64,000 nt of DNA from Pseudomonadota bacterium (GCA_023423995.1 JAFAEL010000181.1:6674-70673); one strand, 5' to 3'. Counted from the stretch's first letter, positions 46,243 to 56,041 are shown. Notes: generated by a model from the sequence alone, not told the origin. Made by a program: numbers and translations.

Positions 46243-47565
46243 ATGCGGCGCACCACATTGCTCAGTCTGGCGGCCGTGCTGCTCATGCTCGGCATGTGCC
46301 TGGTCGCGTGGCGCCTCGTCCTCGCGCCGACGGTCCTGCGCGTCGCCGTCGGCCCGCTGGCCAGCGAGGACGCCCGGCTGATCGCGGCGGCCGGGCAATA
46401 TCTCATGCGCGAGCACGAGGCGCTCCGCCTCAAGATCGTCCCCACCGAGAGCGAGGCCGAAAGCGCACGCGCCGTCGACGAGGACCGGGCGGATCTCGCG
46501 GTCGTGCGGACGGATGTCGCCATGCCCGAGCGGGCTCAGGCGGTCGCCATCATGCATCGGGACGCGATCACCATCGTGGCCCCGCCCTCCCGCGGCATCG
46601 CGACCATCTCCGACCTGCGGGACCGCACGGTCGGGATCGTCCGTCGCATGCCGGCGAACCTGCGTCTCCTGGAACTGCTTCTCTCCCATTACGAAGTGCC
46701 GAAGGAGAGCGTCCGGACCGTGGTCCTCGACGGGCCGGAGCAGATCGAGGCCGCCCTGCGGTCGGGGCAGATCGACGCCGTGCTCGCCGTCGGGACGGTG
46801 AACGGCCGGACCGTCTCCGCGACCGTCTCGGCCGTCACGACGGCGGGCGACGGAGCCGGACCGGTCTTCCTTCCCGTGAACGAAGCCGAGGCGATCGCCC
46901 AGCCCTCGCCGTATCACGAGACGTTCGACATCGTCCCGGGCACCTTCGGGGGCACGCCGCCGCGGCCGTCCGAGACCGTCAAGACCCTCGGCGTCAACCA
47001 CGTCCTCGTCGCCGCGACCTCCCTGCCGGACGCGGAGGTCTCGGAGCTGACGCGGCTCCTCTTCACGCTGCGGCCGGTGATCGCCCGCGAGATCCCGCTG
47101 GCCAACCGCATCGAGGCGCCCGAACTCGAGAACGGGCCTTCCACCCTGACCGTGCATCCCGGCGCGAGCGCCTATTACGAAGACGAGGTCCTGAGCTTCT
47201 TCGACCGCTACAGCGACTGGTTCTACCTGGGCCTGTTCGGCCTCTCGATCCTCGGCTCGGGCCTCGCCTGGCTGGCTTCGCAGGCCTCCAGCCACCAGCG
47301 GTCGAGCACGCTCGGCCTGCTGGACCGGCTGCTCGAGATCGTCCGGCATGCCCGGAGCGCCGAGGGCCTCTCGAAGCTGGACGAGCTGGAACGGGAGGCG
47401 GACGACATCCTCGGGGTCGCGCTGAGCCATGCCGGGACCGGGCGCCTCGACCAGCACGGGGTCTCGGCCTTCACGCTCGGGCTGGAACAGGCCCGCCAGG
47501 CGATCGCGGAGCGCCGCCGCACCCTCGGCCGCACGCGTCCTCTCCTCGCGCCGGCGGCCGAATAG
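46243..47565 (+). CDS. TAXI-type solute-binding protein with C-terminal membrane segment
   Basis: 440 aa. The N-terminal half resembles TAXI-family TRAP solute-binding proteins (signal/anchor helix, then VLRVAVGPLASEDARLIAAAGQYL and DRTVGIVRRMPANLRLLELLLS). It has a membrane helix near residue 330 (FYLGLFGLSILGSGLAWLAS) and a coiled, probably cytoplasmic tail of 100 residues. No TRAP membrane subunit genes are adjacent. The two-membrane-segment layout suggests a sensor-like rather than a free binding role. Confidence 0.82.
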   Translation: MRRTTLLSLAAVLLMLGMCLVAWRLVLAPTVLRVAVGPLASEDARLIAAAGQYLMREHEALRLKIVPTESEAESARAVDEDRADLAVVRTDVAMPERAQAVAIMHRDAITIVAPPSRGIATISDLRDRTVGIVRRMPANLRLLELLLSHYEVPKESVRTVVLDGPEQIEAALRSGQIDAVLAVGTVNGRTVSATVSAVTTAGDGAGPVFLPVNEAEAIAQPSPYHETFDIVPGTFGGTPPRPSETVKTLGVNHVLVAATSLPDAEVSELTRLLFTLRPVIAREIPLANRIEAPELENGPSTLTVHPGASAYYEDEVLSFFDRYSDWFYLGLFGLSILGSGLAWLASQASSHQRSSTLGLLDRLLEIVRHARSAEGLSKLDELEREADDILGVALSHAGTGRLDQHGVSAFTLGLEQARQAIAERRRTLGRTRPLLAPAAE

Positions 47566-47712
47566 GCCGGCTCTCTCACGCGGCCCGTTGCCGCAAGACG
47601 CCAGACGTATTATGTGCAGCGCAGCGTCATCACATCGTCAGCTGCGTTCGCCTGGACTCTGCATGCCTGCGGGAGCCCGTGCCGGCCGTTGCACGCGGAC
47701 CGCTCGAGACAC

Positions 47713-49536
47713 ATGAACCTCCGAAATATCGCCATCATCGCGCACGTCGACCACGGCAAGACGACCCTCGTCGACAAGCTGCTCCAGCAATCCGGCTCGT
47801 TCCGGGAAAACCAGCGCGTCGCGGAACGCGTCATGGATTCGAACGACCTGGAGAAGGAACGCGGGATCACCATCCTGGCCAAGGCGACCTCCGTCGTCTG
47901 GAAGGACACCCGCATCAACATCGTCGACACCCCCGGCCACGCCGATTTCGGCGGCGAGGTGGAGCGCATCCTCTCCATGGTCGACGGCGTCATCGTCCTG
48001 GTCGACGCGGCCGAGGGCCCGATGCCGCAGACGAAGTTCGTCGTCGGCAAGGCGCTGAAGATCGGCCTCCGGCCGATCGTGGCCATCAACAAGGTCGACC
48101 GCCCGGACGCCCGCGCGACCGAGGTGATCAACGAGGTCTTCGACCTCTTCGCGGCGCTCGACGCCACCGACGAGCAGCTCGACTTCCCGATCCTCTACGG
48201 GTCCGGCCGCAACGGCTGGATGTCTACCACGCCGGAGCAGCCGGCGGAGGCCAGCCTCGCCCCGCTCTTCGACCTCGTGCTGGAGCACGTCCCGCCCGCG
48301 AAGGTCGAGCCCGGCCCGTTCCGCATGCTGGGCACGCTGCTGGAGGCCAATCCCTTCCTCGGCCGCATCATCACGGGCCGCATCGCGTCCGGCACGGTGA
48401 AGCCGAACCAGACCGTCAAGGTGCTGGACCGCCAGGGCAACGTGGTCGAGACCGGCCGCGTCTCGAAGATCCTCGCCTTCCGGGGCATCGAGCGCCAGCC
48501 GATCGAGGTCGGCGAGGCGGGCGACATCGTGTCCATCGCCGGGCTCGTGAAGGGATCGGTGGCCGACACCTTCTGCGACCCGTCGGTCGACACCCCGATC
48601 CAGGCGCAGCCGATCGACCCGCCGACCGTCACCATGTCCTTCATCGTCAACGATTCGCCGCTCGCCGGCACGGAGGGCGACAAGGTCACGAGCCGCATGA
48701 TCCGCGACCGCCTGTTCAAGGAGGCCGAGGGCAACATCACGCTCAAGATCGAGGAGGCCTCCGACAAGGATTCCTTCTTCGTCTCGGGCCGCGGCGAGCT
48801 GCAGCTCTCCATCCTCATCGAGACGATGCGCCGCGAGGGCTTCGAGCTCGGCGTCTCGCGTCCGCGTGTCGTCATGCAGAAGGACGAGGCCGGCAACCTG
48901 CTCGAGCCGATCGAGGAGGTCGTGATCGACGTCGACGAGGAGCATTCCGGCATCATCGTGCAGAAGATGTCGGAGCGTAAGGCCGAGATGATCGAGATGC
49001 GGCCCTCGGGCGGCAACCGGCTCCGTCTCGTCTTCCATGCGCCGACCCGCGGCCTGATCGGCTACCAGGCCGAGCTCATGACGGACACGCGCGGCACCGC
49101 GATCATGAACCGCCTCTTCAAGGCCTACGAGCCGCACAAGGGCGAGATCGCCGGCCGGACCAACGGCGTCCTCATCTCGAACGACAACGGCGAGGCGGTC
49201 GCCTACGCACTGTGGAACCTCGAGGATCGCGGCCCGATGGTGATCGAGCCGGGCTGGAAGGTCTACCAGGGCATGATCATCGGCATCCACACCCGGGACA
49301 ACGACCTCGAGGTCAACGTCCTGAAGGGCAAGAAGCTGACGAACTTCCGCACGACCTCGAAGGACGAGGCGGTGCGCCTGACGCCCCCCATTCGGATGAC
49401 CCTCGAACGCTCGCTGGCCTGGATCCAGGACGACGAGCTCGTGGAGGTCACGCCGAAGTCGATCCGCCTCCGGAAGGCGATCCTCGATCCGAACGACCGC
49501 AAGCGCGCCGAGCGGACCAAGGAAGCGGCCGCGTAA
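47713..49536 (+). CDS. typA: Translational GTPase TypA (BipA)
   Basis: 607-aa ribosome-associated GTPase involved in 50S assembly and stress adaptation. All GTPase motifs are seen: AHVDHGKTTLVDKL, KERGITI, DTPGHADFGGEVER and NKVDRPDA. The EF-G-like domains and BipA C-terminal region (GIIVQKMSERKAEM, IGYQAELMTDTRGTAIMN) follow. The frame is open 33 codons upstream of the ATG but without conserved sequence. Confidence 0.97.
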   Translation: MNLRNIAIIAHVDHGKTTLVDKLLQQSGSFRENQRVAERVMDSNDLEKERGITILAKATSVVWKDTRINIVDTPGHADFGGEVERILSMVDGVIVLVDAAEGPMPQTKFVVGKALKIGLRPIVAINKVDRPDARATEVINEVFDLFAALDATDEQLDFPILYGSGRNGWMSTTPEQPAEASLAPLFDLVLEHVPPAKVEPGPFRMLGTLLEANPFLGRIITGRIASGTVKPNQTVKVLDRQGNVVETGRVSKILAFRGIERQPIEVGEAGDIVSIAGLVKGSVADTFCDPSVDTPIQAQPIDPPTVTMSFIVNDSPLAGTEGDKVTSRMIRDRLFKEAEGNITLKIEEASDKDSFFVSGRGELQLSILIETMRREGFELGVSRPRVVMQKDEAGNLLEPIEEVVIDVDEEHSGIIVQKMSERKAEMIEMRPSGGNRLRLVFHAPTRGLIGYQAELMTDTRGTAIMNRLFKAYEPHKGEIAGRTNGVLISNDNGEAVAYALWNLEDRGPMVIEPGWKVYQGMIIGIHTRDNDLEVNVLKGKKLTNFRTTSKDEAVRLTPPIRMTLERSLAWIQDDELVEVTPKSIRLRKAILDPNDRKRAERTKEAAA

Positions 49537-49719
49537 GGCCGCGCCAGCGGCAGCACGCCGCTGTACGGCGCCGAGAACTTTCGAGCCTCCCCCGGCGCTC
49601 TCCCTCCGGGCTGCCGGATCCTCCGAGCCGCCCGGAAGGCCGGGGGCCATGCCTCACTTCTCGGTGGCATTTCGTAGCCGATGCAGTAACACTTCCTTAA
49701 CTCTTGTTGAGGCGGTGAG

Positions 49720-52281
49720 ATGAGCAGCTCGACGAGCCGAGTCAGCGTTGTGCTGACCGTGACGGCGGTGGTCAGCGCAGGCGTTCTCCTGACGGCCGGC
49801 CTCGCCCATTTCGGCGGTCACACGGCCCAGTCCGACAGCGCAGCCTCTCGGAACGCCGAGTGCGACGATCGGATTTTCCCCTACGTTCGGCGCGACTGCG
49901 CCCCGCCGAACACCGCCCAGGTGGCAGCCGTCGCGGCGCCCGCCAAGGCGGCACCCGCTGACGCGCCGTCCTCCACCGAAAGCGGCGTAGCCGAGACGGG
50001 CAGCGCGACCCGCAATCAGGAACCCGCCGCCAGCCCGCCCCCCGTGCTCGCGCGCGCCGAGCGCATGCCCGAGGCGCAGGCGCCGGACGAGCCGGCTGAG
50101 GTCGCCAGGCCGCGAAAGCCGTTCGAGCCGATCACGGTCACGCGTGCCGAGAAGCCGCCCGTGGAGCGGAGTGAACCTCCGGCTCGGAACGTGCGCGTGA
50201 TACCGATCGACCGGACCCACCTGGCGAAGGTGCCGCCGGCAGATCCGGCACAATCCACGTCGGGCGAGCCATCCGAATCCGCGCAGCCGGCGATCACGGC
50301 CGTGCTGGGCCGGAGCACGCCCGCCGCCCCGCCGCCCGCCATGGAGGGGAGTCGGCCCTCGGCCCCGGTCGAGCCCGCGAAGACGGCGTCCGGCACGGCA
50401 CGGCGCAGCCTCCCGGACCGGGACCGGAACGAAGCGGCTGTGCAGGCCGCGGGTCCGGCCGCCAAGCCTGCCGCGCCGGGTGAGGTCGCGGCCTCGACCC
50501 TGCTCGCGGCGCAGCACGTCGCGCCGGTCGCGCCCCCCGCCGCCACATCGCCCGCGGCGCCCACCACACTGTCGCCCGCGCCCACCCCCCTGGCCGAGCT
50601 CAAGCCCGCCGAACCGGTGCCGCACGGCGCCACGCCCGTGCTCGACGGCGCGGCGCCGGCTGCGATCGCAGCCGCGGCCGGGACGACGCTTGGGCCCGCG
50701 GGCTCCCCGACCGCAGCGGGGCTTTCGCCGAACGAGAACCGCGACCGCGTCGCCGTCACGTCTCTCCAGGGCACAGCGCCGACGCCCGGCCCCGTGACGA
50801 TCACGGTGCCCGATACGACGGCTCCGGGCGCCGCCCCGCGCGAGCCCGAACAGGCCGCCGCCGAGCGCAAGCTCACACCGCGCGAGCAACGCGAGGCCGC
50901 CCGGATCGAGAGCGAGGAGAAGCGCAAGGCGGAACAGGCGGCCCGCGAGGCCGAGCGCACCCGCCTCGCCGCGGAGGCCCAGAAGGCCGCAGACGAGCGC
51001 CGCACAGCGCAGCTGGCCGCCAAGGCCGAGGCCGACGCCCGGAAGCAGGCCGAACAGGCCGCCCGCGAAGCCGAACGTACCCGCCTCGCAGCCGAGGCCC
51101 AGAAAGCCGCGGAGGAACGGCGTGTCAGGCAGGAGGCCGCCAAGGCCGAGGCCGAGACCCGCAGGCAGGCCGAGCTGGCCGCCCGCGAGGCCGAGCGCAC
51201 CCGTCTCGCAGCCGAGGCCCAGAAGGCCGCGGAGGAGCGGCGCGTCAGGCAGGAGGCCGCCAAGGCCGAGGCCGACGCCCGCAAGCAGGCCGAGCAGGCC
51301 GCCCGAGAAGCCGAGCGCACCCGCCTCGCGGCCGAGGCCCAGAAGGCCGCGGAGGAGCGGCGCGTCAGGCAGGAGGCCGCCAAGGCCGAGGCCGAGACCC
51401 GCAAGCAGGCCGAGCAGGCCGCCCGCGAGGCCGAGCGCACCCGCCTCGCGGCCGAGGCCCAGAGGGCCGCGGAGGAGCGCCGCGTCAGGCAGGAGGCCGC
51501 CAAAGCCGAGGCCGAGACCCGCAGGCAGGCCGAGCTGGCCGCCCGCGAGGCCGAGCGTACCCGTCTCGCGGCCGAGGCCCAGAAGGCCGCGGAGGAGCGA
51601 CGCGTCAGGCAGGAGGCCGCCAAGGCCGAAGCCGAGACCCGCAAGCAGGCCGAGCTGGCTGCCCGCGAAGCCGAGCGCACCCGCCTCGCAGCCGAGGCCC
51701 AGAAGGCCGCGGAGGAGCAACGCGTCAGGCAGGAGGCCGCCAAGGCCGAGGCCGAGACCCGCAAGCAGGCCGAGCAGGCGGCTCGCGAAGCCGAGCGCAC
51801 CCGCCTCGTGGCCGAAGCCGAGAAGGCAGCCGAAGAGCGTCGCACCAGGCAGGAGGCCGCCAAGGCCGAGGCCGAGGCCCGCAAGCAGGCGCAACAGACC
51901 CAGCCCGAGGCCGAACGCACCCGTGTATCGGCGAAGCGCAAGGCCGAAGAGGAACGCCGGGGCCGCCGCGAAGCCGCCCGGGCGGAAGCGGCCGCGCAGC
52001 GCGCCGCCGAGCGCGAGGCTCGCTTGGCTCGCCGGCGCGTGCGCGGACCTTACCTGGAGGCCTACAACCCGAATTACCGCTACGACCCGCCCTACGAGAC
52101 CAGGCGCTCGCGGCGGGCCTATGGCGAGTGGGTTTATCCGGAGGGGCCGGTCCGGAGCTATTCCTATGTCGAGCGGCGCCGCTACTACTCCGACGGCGCG
52201 GGCGGCTATTACGTCCGCCGCGCCCCGAATGGCGGCGGCGCGATCGGCGGCATCATCGGCTGGCTCGGCGGCGACGATTAG
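49720..52281 (+). CDS. Large repetitive coiled-coil membrane protein
   Basis: 853-aa protein with an N-terminal membrane segment (VSVVLTVTAVVSAGVLLTAGLA), a Pro/Ala-rich region to residue 390, then eight 40-residue Ala/Glu/Arg/Gln/Lys-rich repeats (residues 404-723), a degenerate ninth, and a C-terminal Tyr/Arg-rich region ending in Gly (GGGAIGGIIGWLGGDD). The repeats are TolA-like and predict a long periplasmic helix. Tail homologues occur in Rhizobiales as uncharacterised proteins. No function assigned. Confidence 0.85.
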   Translation: MSSSTSRVSVVLTVTAVVSAGVLLTAGLAHFGGHTAQSDSAASRNAECDDRIFPYVRRDCAPPNTAQVAAVAAPAKAAPADAPSSTESGVAETGSATRNQEPAASPPPVLARAERMPEAQAPDEPAEVARPRKPFEPITVTRAEKPPVERSEPPARNVRVIPIDRTHLAKVPPADPAQSTSGEPSESAQPAITAVLGRSTPAAPPPAMEGSRPSAPVEPAKTASGTARRSLPDRDRNEAAVQAAGPAAKPAAPGEVAASTLLAAQHVAPVAPPAATSPAAPTTLSPAPTPLAELKPAEPVPHGATPVLDGAAPAAIAAAAGTTLGPAGSPTAAGLSPNENRDRVAVTSLQGTAPTPGPVTITVPDTTAPGAAPREPEQAAAERKLTPREQREAARIESEEKRKAEQAAREAERTRLAAEAQKAADERRTAQLAAKAEADARKQAEQAAREAERTRLAAEAQKAAEERRVRQEAAKAEAETRRQAELAAREAERTRLAAEAQKAAEERRVRQEAAKAEADARKQAEQAAREAERTRLAAEAQKAAEERRVRQEAAKAEAETRKQAEQAAREAERTRLAAEAQRAAEERRVRQEAAKAEAETRRQAELAAREAERTRLAAEAQKAAEERRVRQEAAKAEAETRKQAELAAREAERTRLAAEAQKAAEEQRVRQEAAKAEAETRKQAEQAAREAERTRLVAEAEKAAEERRTRQEAAKAEAEARKQAQQTQPEAERTRVSAKRKAEEERRGRREAARAEAAAQRAAEREARLARRRVRGPYLEAYNPNYRYDPPYETRRSRRAYGEWVYPEGPVRSYSYVERRRYYSDGAGGYYVRRAPNGGGAIGGIIGWLGGDD
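50929..51888 (+). repeat. Eight 120-bp tandem repeats
   Basis: Eight in-frame copies of 120 bp encoding a 40-aa unit (AEQAAREAERTRLAAEAQKA...). Most copies differ at a few positions (Q/L, E/D and R/K swaps); the first and last are the most diverged. A ninth degenerate unit follows. Copies are similar enough for slippage or recombination. Confidence 0.95.
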
Positions 52282-52293
52282 CGCCTGTCGGGC

Positions 52294-52773
52294 CTAGCCC
52301 CGGCGGAGGGGGCGTCCGCCCTCGTAGAGGATGACGGGCTTCGGCCCGGCGAAGCTGATCCCGAGATCGAATGTCGCGGCGCCGCTGGCGCGCCGCCCCG
52401 AGCCCGGATTCGCAACCCGGTAATCGATGATCGACCGCACCGCGCAGCGGCGCGTATCGCCGTTGCAGATCACGTTCATCGATCCCGGCCTGTGCCGGTA
52501 GGAGCGGACGGGCCAGCGCCGTACGGCGCGCCGTTTCTCGGCCGCGAGACCGCGCCAATCCATGCTTCGGCCGTAGAAGGTGACGCGCGGCCCATACACA
52601 TAGGGCACCCCGTCGATCGAGAGCTCGTCGCTGGACGACCAGACCGCCAGATAGCGGTCCGCGATCACGGCCGAGCGCCGCTCCATCTCGGCAAGGCTCT
52701 GCGCCGCGGCCGGTGCGGCAAAGACCAGGGAGATCGCCGCAGCGGCGAGGCTGCGGAGGGCGGGAGACGGCAT
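52294..52773 (-). CDS. Secreted NTF2-like protein
   Basis: 159-aa exported protein (signal peptide AAAAISLVFAAPAAAQS) whose mature part resembles the NTF2/SnoaL-like fold (ADRYLAVWSSSDELSIDGVPYVYGPRVTFYG). Possible disulfide at CNGDTRRC. Function unknown. Confidence 0.8.
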   Translation of the reverse strand: MPSPALRSLAAAAISLVFAAPAAAQSLAEMERRSAVIADRYLAVWSSSDELSIDGVPYVYGPRVTFYGRSMDWRGLAAEKRRAVRRWPVRSYRHRPGSMNVICNGDTRRCAVRSIIDYRVANPGSGRRASGAATFDLGISFAGPKPVILYEGGRPLRRG

Positions 52774-52848
52774 CGGCGGGCTCGGAATTGGATTTTGGGA
52801 TCGGATCCAGGATCAATGCCCGCAGGCGCGATTGGTGCCCCGAAAGGT

Positions 52849-53718
52849 TCAACCCGCGCCGAGGCTGCCGAGCCGCCTGAAGGAGGTGATCGGCCCGAAG
52901 GTCTTCTCGCGGATCCGGAGCTCGGCTTCCGCCAGCGGCTCCATGGCGACCGCCATGTGGTGTCCGTTGGCGTGCAGGAGCCATTTGTGGTCGAGCATGA
53001 TGCCGACATGGCCGCGCCAGAACACGAGGTCGCCCCGGATCAGGCCGGCAAGGTCGTGGCCGAGTTCGACCGGCTTTCCGAGAGCCTCCTCCTGCATGTC
53101 GGTGTCGCGTGGCGCCGCGATGCCGGCCACCGCCAGCGACAGCTGTACGAGGCCGGAGCAATCCAGCCCGAGGCTCGTCTTGCCGCCCCACAGGTAGGGC
53201 GTGCCGAGGAGCCGCTCCGCCACGAGCACGAAATCGTCCGCGAACGCGTCTGCCTGGCCGAGATGCCCGGCGAAGACCCAGCCGCCCGTCGCCAGGCGCA
53301 CATACTCGTTCCGCGCCTCGACGGGCGTCACACCCGCCCCGAGCGACAGGAAGGCGGCATGCGGCAGCTTCAGGTCGGGGCCGGGATAGACGAAGGTGCG
53401 GACCGCCGTCACCCGATGGGTAGGAGCCGCCGCCGCGGGGCCGAGCGCTTCGGTCGGGACATAGCCGACATAGCCGTCGGTCCCGAGCTGGGCCCAGGCA
53501 TAGCCTTCGTTCTCGTCATAGACCGTGACGCTCTCGCCCATCAGCGCCTCGGTATCGACCGGCGCATCGGGATAAGGCTCGCGGCGCAGCGGCGCGGACG
53601 GCGCGATCACCATCCTGGTCTCGCCCGCAACGTAGCGGGCCGCCTCGACACGGCCGCGCAGCCTTTCGTCAGCAAGGTCCGGGCGTGCCGGCGTGAGGCG
53701 TCTGTCGAAGCTCGTCAT
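52849..53718 (-). CDS. NlpC/P60 family peptidoglycan peptidase
   Basis: 289-aa C40 peptidase: two SH3-like domains (GESVTVYDENEGYAWAQLG, RTFVYPGPDLKLP) then the catalytic domain with GLDCSGLVQLSL (catalytic Cys) and GHVGIML (His). It would cleave gamma-glutamyl-diamino acid bonds in peptide stems. No signal peptide is evident, so it may act on recycled muropeptides in the cytoplasm. It follows the M17 peptidase gene by 38 bp. Confidence 0.93.
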   Translation of the reverse strand: MTSFDRRLTPARPDLADERLRGRVEAARYVAGETRMVIAPSAPLRREPYPDAPVDTEALMGESVTVYDENEGYAWAQLGTDGYVGYVPTEALGPAAAAPTHRVTAVRTFVYPGPDLKLPHAAFLSLGAGVTPVEARNEYVRLATGGWVFAGHLGQADAFADDFVLVAERLLGTPYLWGGKTSLGLDCSGLVQLSLAVAGIAAPRDTDMQEEALGKPVELGHDLAGLIRGDLVFWRGHVGIMLDHKWLLHANGHHMAVAMEPLAEAELRIREKTFGPITSFRRLGSLGAG

Positions 53719-53756
53719 CAATGCTCCAGCATGCAGGCCCGAGGTTAACGGCCCCG

Positions 53757-55139
53757 TCAGCCCGCCGGGTAACGCTCCTTGAGGAGCGCATAGACCAGCC
53801 GCGCCGCCTGCACCTCGCCGCCTTCCGGACGGCCCGGCTTCGCGGCAGGGTTCCACCCATAGATGTCGAAATGAAGGGACGCCTTCGCGTTCGTGACGAA
53901 GCGGGCGAGAAACAGGGCGGCCGTGATCGAGCCAGCAAAACCGCCGCTCGAGACATTGTTCGTATCGGCGATCTTGGAGGCGAGCATCTTACCGTAGGGC
54001 GCCCAGAGCGGCAGGCGCCACACAGGGTCCCCCACCTCGCGCGCATGACGGGCGACCGCATCCGCGAGGGCGTCGTCCTTCGTGTAGAAGGGCGGCAGCT
54101 CGGGGCCGAGCGCGACCCGGGCCGCGCCCGTCAGGGTCGCGAAATCCACCACGAGTTCCGGCGCGTCCTCGTCCGCGAGCGCCAGCGCATCGGCCAGGAT
54201 CAGCCGGCCCTCCGCATCCGTGTTGCCGATCTCGACCGTCAGCCCCTTCCGGCTCCGCAGCACGTCTCCCGGCCGGAAGGAGGAGCCGGAAATCGCGTTC
54301 TCGACCGCCGGGATCAGCAGCCGCAGGCGCAGCTTCAGGCGGGCGCCCATGATCATGTCGGCGAGCGCGAGCGCCGCGGCGGCGCCGCCCATGTCCTTCT
54401 TCATGAGCAGCATCGCGGAGGACGGCTTGATGTCGAGCCCGCCGGTGTCGAACGCGACGCCCTTGCCGACGAGCGCGACCAGCGGCGCCCCCTCCTCGCC
54501 CCAGGTGAGGTCGATCAGGCGCGGCGCCCGGTCGGCGGCGCGGCCGACCGCGTGGATCATGGGGAGGTTCGCATCCAGCAGGTCGTCGCCGACCGTGACC
54601 CGGATCTCCGCCCCGTGCCGCTCCGCGACGCGGTGCGCCGCCTCCTCGATCCCGTCCGGCCCGAGGTCGTTGGCGGGCGTGTTGACGAGGTCGCGCCCCA
54701 TCGCGACCGCGCCCGCGAGCCGGCTCAGCTCCTCGCCGTCCACGCCCTCCGGCAGGACGAGCCGGACCTCCTTCGCGGGCGTCTCGCGGTAGCGCTCGAA
54801 CCGGTAGGTGCCGAGCGCGAAGCCGAGGCACGCGAGCGCCGGATCCGCCGGCGGCTCGACCAGATGGTACGTGCCGGCCGGCAGGGAGGTCGCGAGCCTC
54901 CCCAATTCGAAGGGATCGGCCTCCTCCCCCGGCTCCACGCCGTAGAGGACGCCCGCGAGTTCGCCCTCCAGACCAGGCAGGAGGGCCAAGCTTCCCGGCT
55001 TTCCGTCGAACCCCGTCGCTTCCGCGTAGCGGCGTGCGGCCGGCGGGAGCTCTGCCGCGACCGCGTCCCAGCCCTCCTTCGTGACCAGGCGGATCGGGAT
55101 CGAGGCGTCCGCAGAGGACACGAAGGCAGGATGCAGCAT
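53757..55139 (-). CDS. Leucyl aminopeptidase family protein (M17)
   Basis: 460-aa dizinc/dimanganese aminopeptidase. Metal and catalytic motifs are complete: LVGKGVAFDTGGLDIKP, LMKKDMGGAAAA and GNTDAEGRLILADAL. The N-terminal domain is shorter than in E. coli PepA. With the NlpC/P60 gene 38 bp downstream it may form a peptide-recycling unit. Confidence 0.94.
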   Translation of the reverse strand: MLHPAFVSSADASIPIRLVTKEGWDAVAAELPPAARRYAEATGFDGKPGSLALLPGLEGELAGVLYGVEPGEEADPFELGRLATSLPAGTYHLVEPPADPALACLGFALGTYRFERYRETPAKEVRLVLPEGVDGEELSRLAGAVAMGRDLVNTPANDLGPDGIEEAAHRVAERHGAEIRVTVGDDLLDANLPMIHAVGRAADRAPRLIDLTWGEEGAPLVALVGKGVAFDTGGLDIKPSSAMLLMKKDMGGAAAALALADMIMGARLKLRLRLLIPAVENAISGSSFRPGDVLRSRKGLTVEIGNTDAEGRLILADALALADEDAPELVVDFATLTGAARVALGPELPPFYTKDDALADAVARHAREVGDPVWRLPLWAPYGKMLASKIADTNNVSSGGFAGSITAALFLARFVTNAKASLHFDIYGWNPAAKPGRPEGGEVQAARLVYALLKERYPAG

Positions 55140-55207
55140 GGCCGGTTTAACGCCGCGTTAGGGTTAACGATCTACGCCGAACGGAGGATTTCGCCGGGGT
55201 ACCTTTC

Positions 55208-56041
55208 ATGCCCGTCACCCCTCTGCAACCACTTCTCTCCGGCGCGCTTCGGACCGGCGCGGCCGCCGTCGTCGCGCTGTCGCTGGGCGGCTGCCTCGCC
55301 CGGGGGACGCCCGAGACGACCGGCTCGCTCCAGCGGACGGATGCGCCGGTCTCCGAAGCCAGCCTCCGGCAATCCTCCGAAGCTTTGGGGCAGAAATTCG
55401 AGGCCAACCCCGCCGATGCCGATACGGCCATCGCCTATGCGGGAACGCTGCGGCGGCTCGGGCAGCACGCGCAGGCCGTAGCGGTGCTGCAGCAGGCCAC
55501 GATCCGCAATCCACGCGCCCTCCCGGTCCTCGCCGCCTATGGCAAGGCGCTCGCCGAGGCGGGCCGCTTCCGCGAAGCCCAGGAGGTGCTCGCCAAGGCT
55601 CACCTGCCCGAGCGGCCCGACTGGCGCATCCTCTCCGTCCAGGGCACGGTCGCCGACCAGCTCGGCGATTTCCAGGGCGCGCAGCGCTACTACGAGGCGG
55701 CGCTCCGGATCGTCCCGGGCGAGCCCACCGTCCTGTCGAACCAGGGCCTCTCCTACGCGCTCGCCAAGCGCCTGCCCGAGGGCGAGGTCATCATGCGCCA
55801 GGCCGCCCTCCACCAGCGGGCCGACGGCCGGGTCCGGCAGAACCTCGCGCTGGTGCTCGGCCTGCAGGGCAAGTTCGCGGAGGCGGAGAGCGTCCTGAAG
55901 CAGGACATGCAGCCGCAGGAAGCGGCCCAGACCCTCGCCTCCATCAAGCGGATGATGGCCCAGCCGAACAGCTGGAAGGCGTTGCGGCAGCAGGCGGAGG
56001 CGAAGCCGTCCGAGGCCCGGAAGCCCGGCCAGAACGGCTGA
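55208..56041 (+). CDS. TPR lipoprotein, TadD-like
   Basis: 277-aa exported lipoprotein (VVALSLGGC lipobox) with TPR repeats from residue 65 (NPADADTAIAYAGTLRRLG, NPRALPVLAAYGKALAEAGR, VPGEPTVLSNQGLSYALAKR). It resembles the TadD proteins of Flp pilus assembly; no tad genes are present here, so the pilus link is uncertain. Confidence 0.87.
   Translation: MPVTPLQPLLSGALRTGAAAVVALSLGGCLARGTPETTGSLQRTDAPVSEASLRQSSEALGQKFEANPADADTAIAYAGTLRRLGQHAQAVAVLQQATIRNPRALPVLAAYGKALAEAGRFREAQEVLAKAHLPERPDWRILSVQGTVADQLGDFQGAQRYYEAALRIVPGEPTVLSNQGLSYALAKRLPEGEVIMRQAALHQRADGRVRQNLALVLGLQGKFAEAESVLKQDMQPQEAAQTLASIKRMMAQPNSWKALRQQAEAKPSEARKPGQNG

Noticed and set aside
46296..48980. 894-codon plus-strand frame over the TAXI and typA genes
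   Set aside because: Out of frame with both genes, which have complete motifs; composition is that of a high-GC shadow frame.
49551..49570. Hairpin after typA as a terminator
   Set aside because: CAGCGG/CCGCTG arms are short and no T-tract follows, so there is not enough support.
50929..51888. CRISPR-like array
   Set aside because: Repeats are 120 bp, contiguous and in frame within one gene, with no variable spacers and no cas genes.
49654..51894. 746-codon minus-strand frame with Leu/Gly-rich repeats
   Set aside because: It is the reverse of the 120-bp coding repeats; its apparent repeats are a by-product of the plus-strand gene, which has a ribosome binding site, membrane segment and conserved-looking ends.
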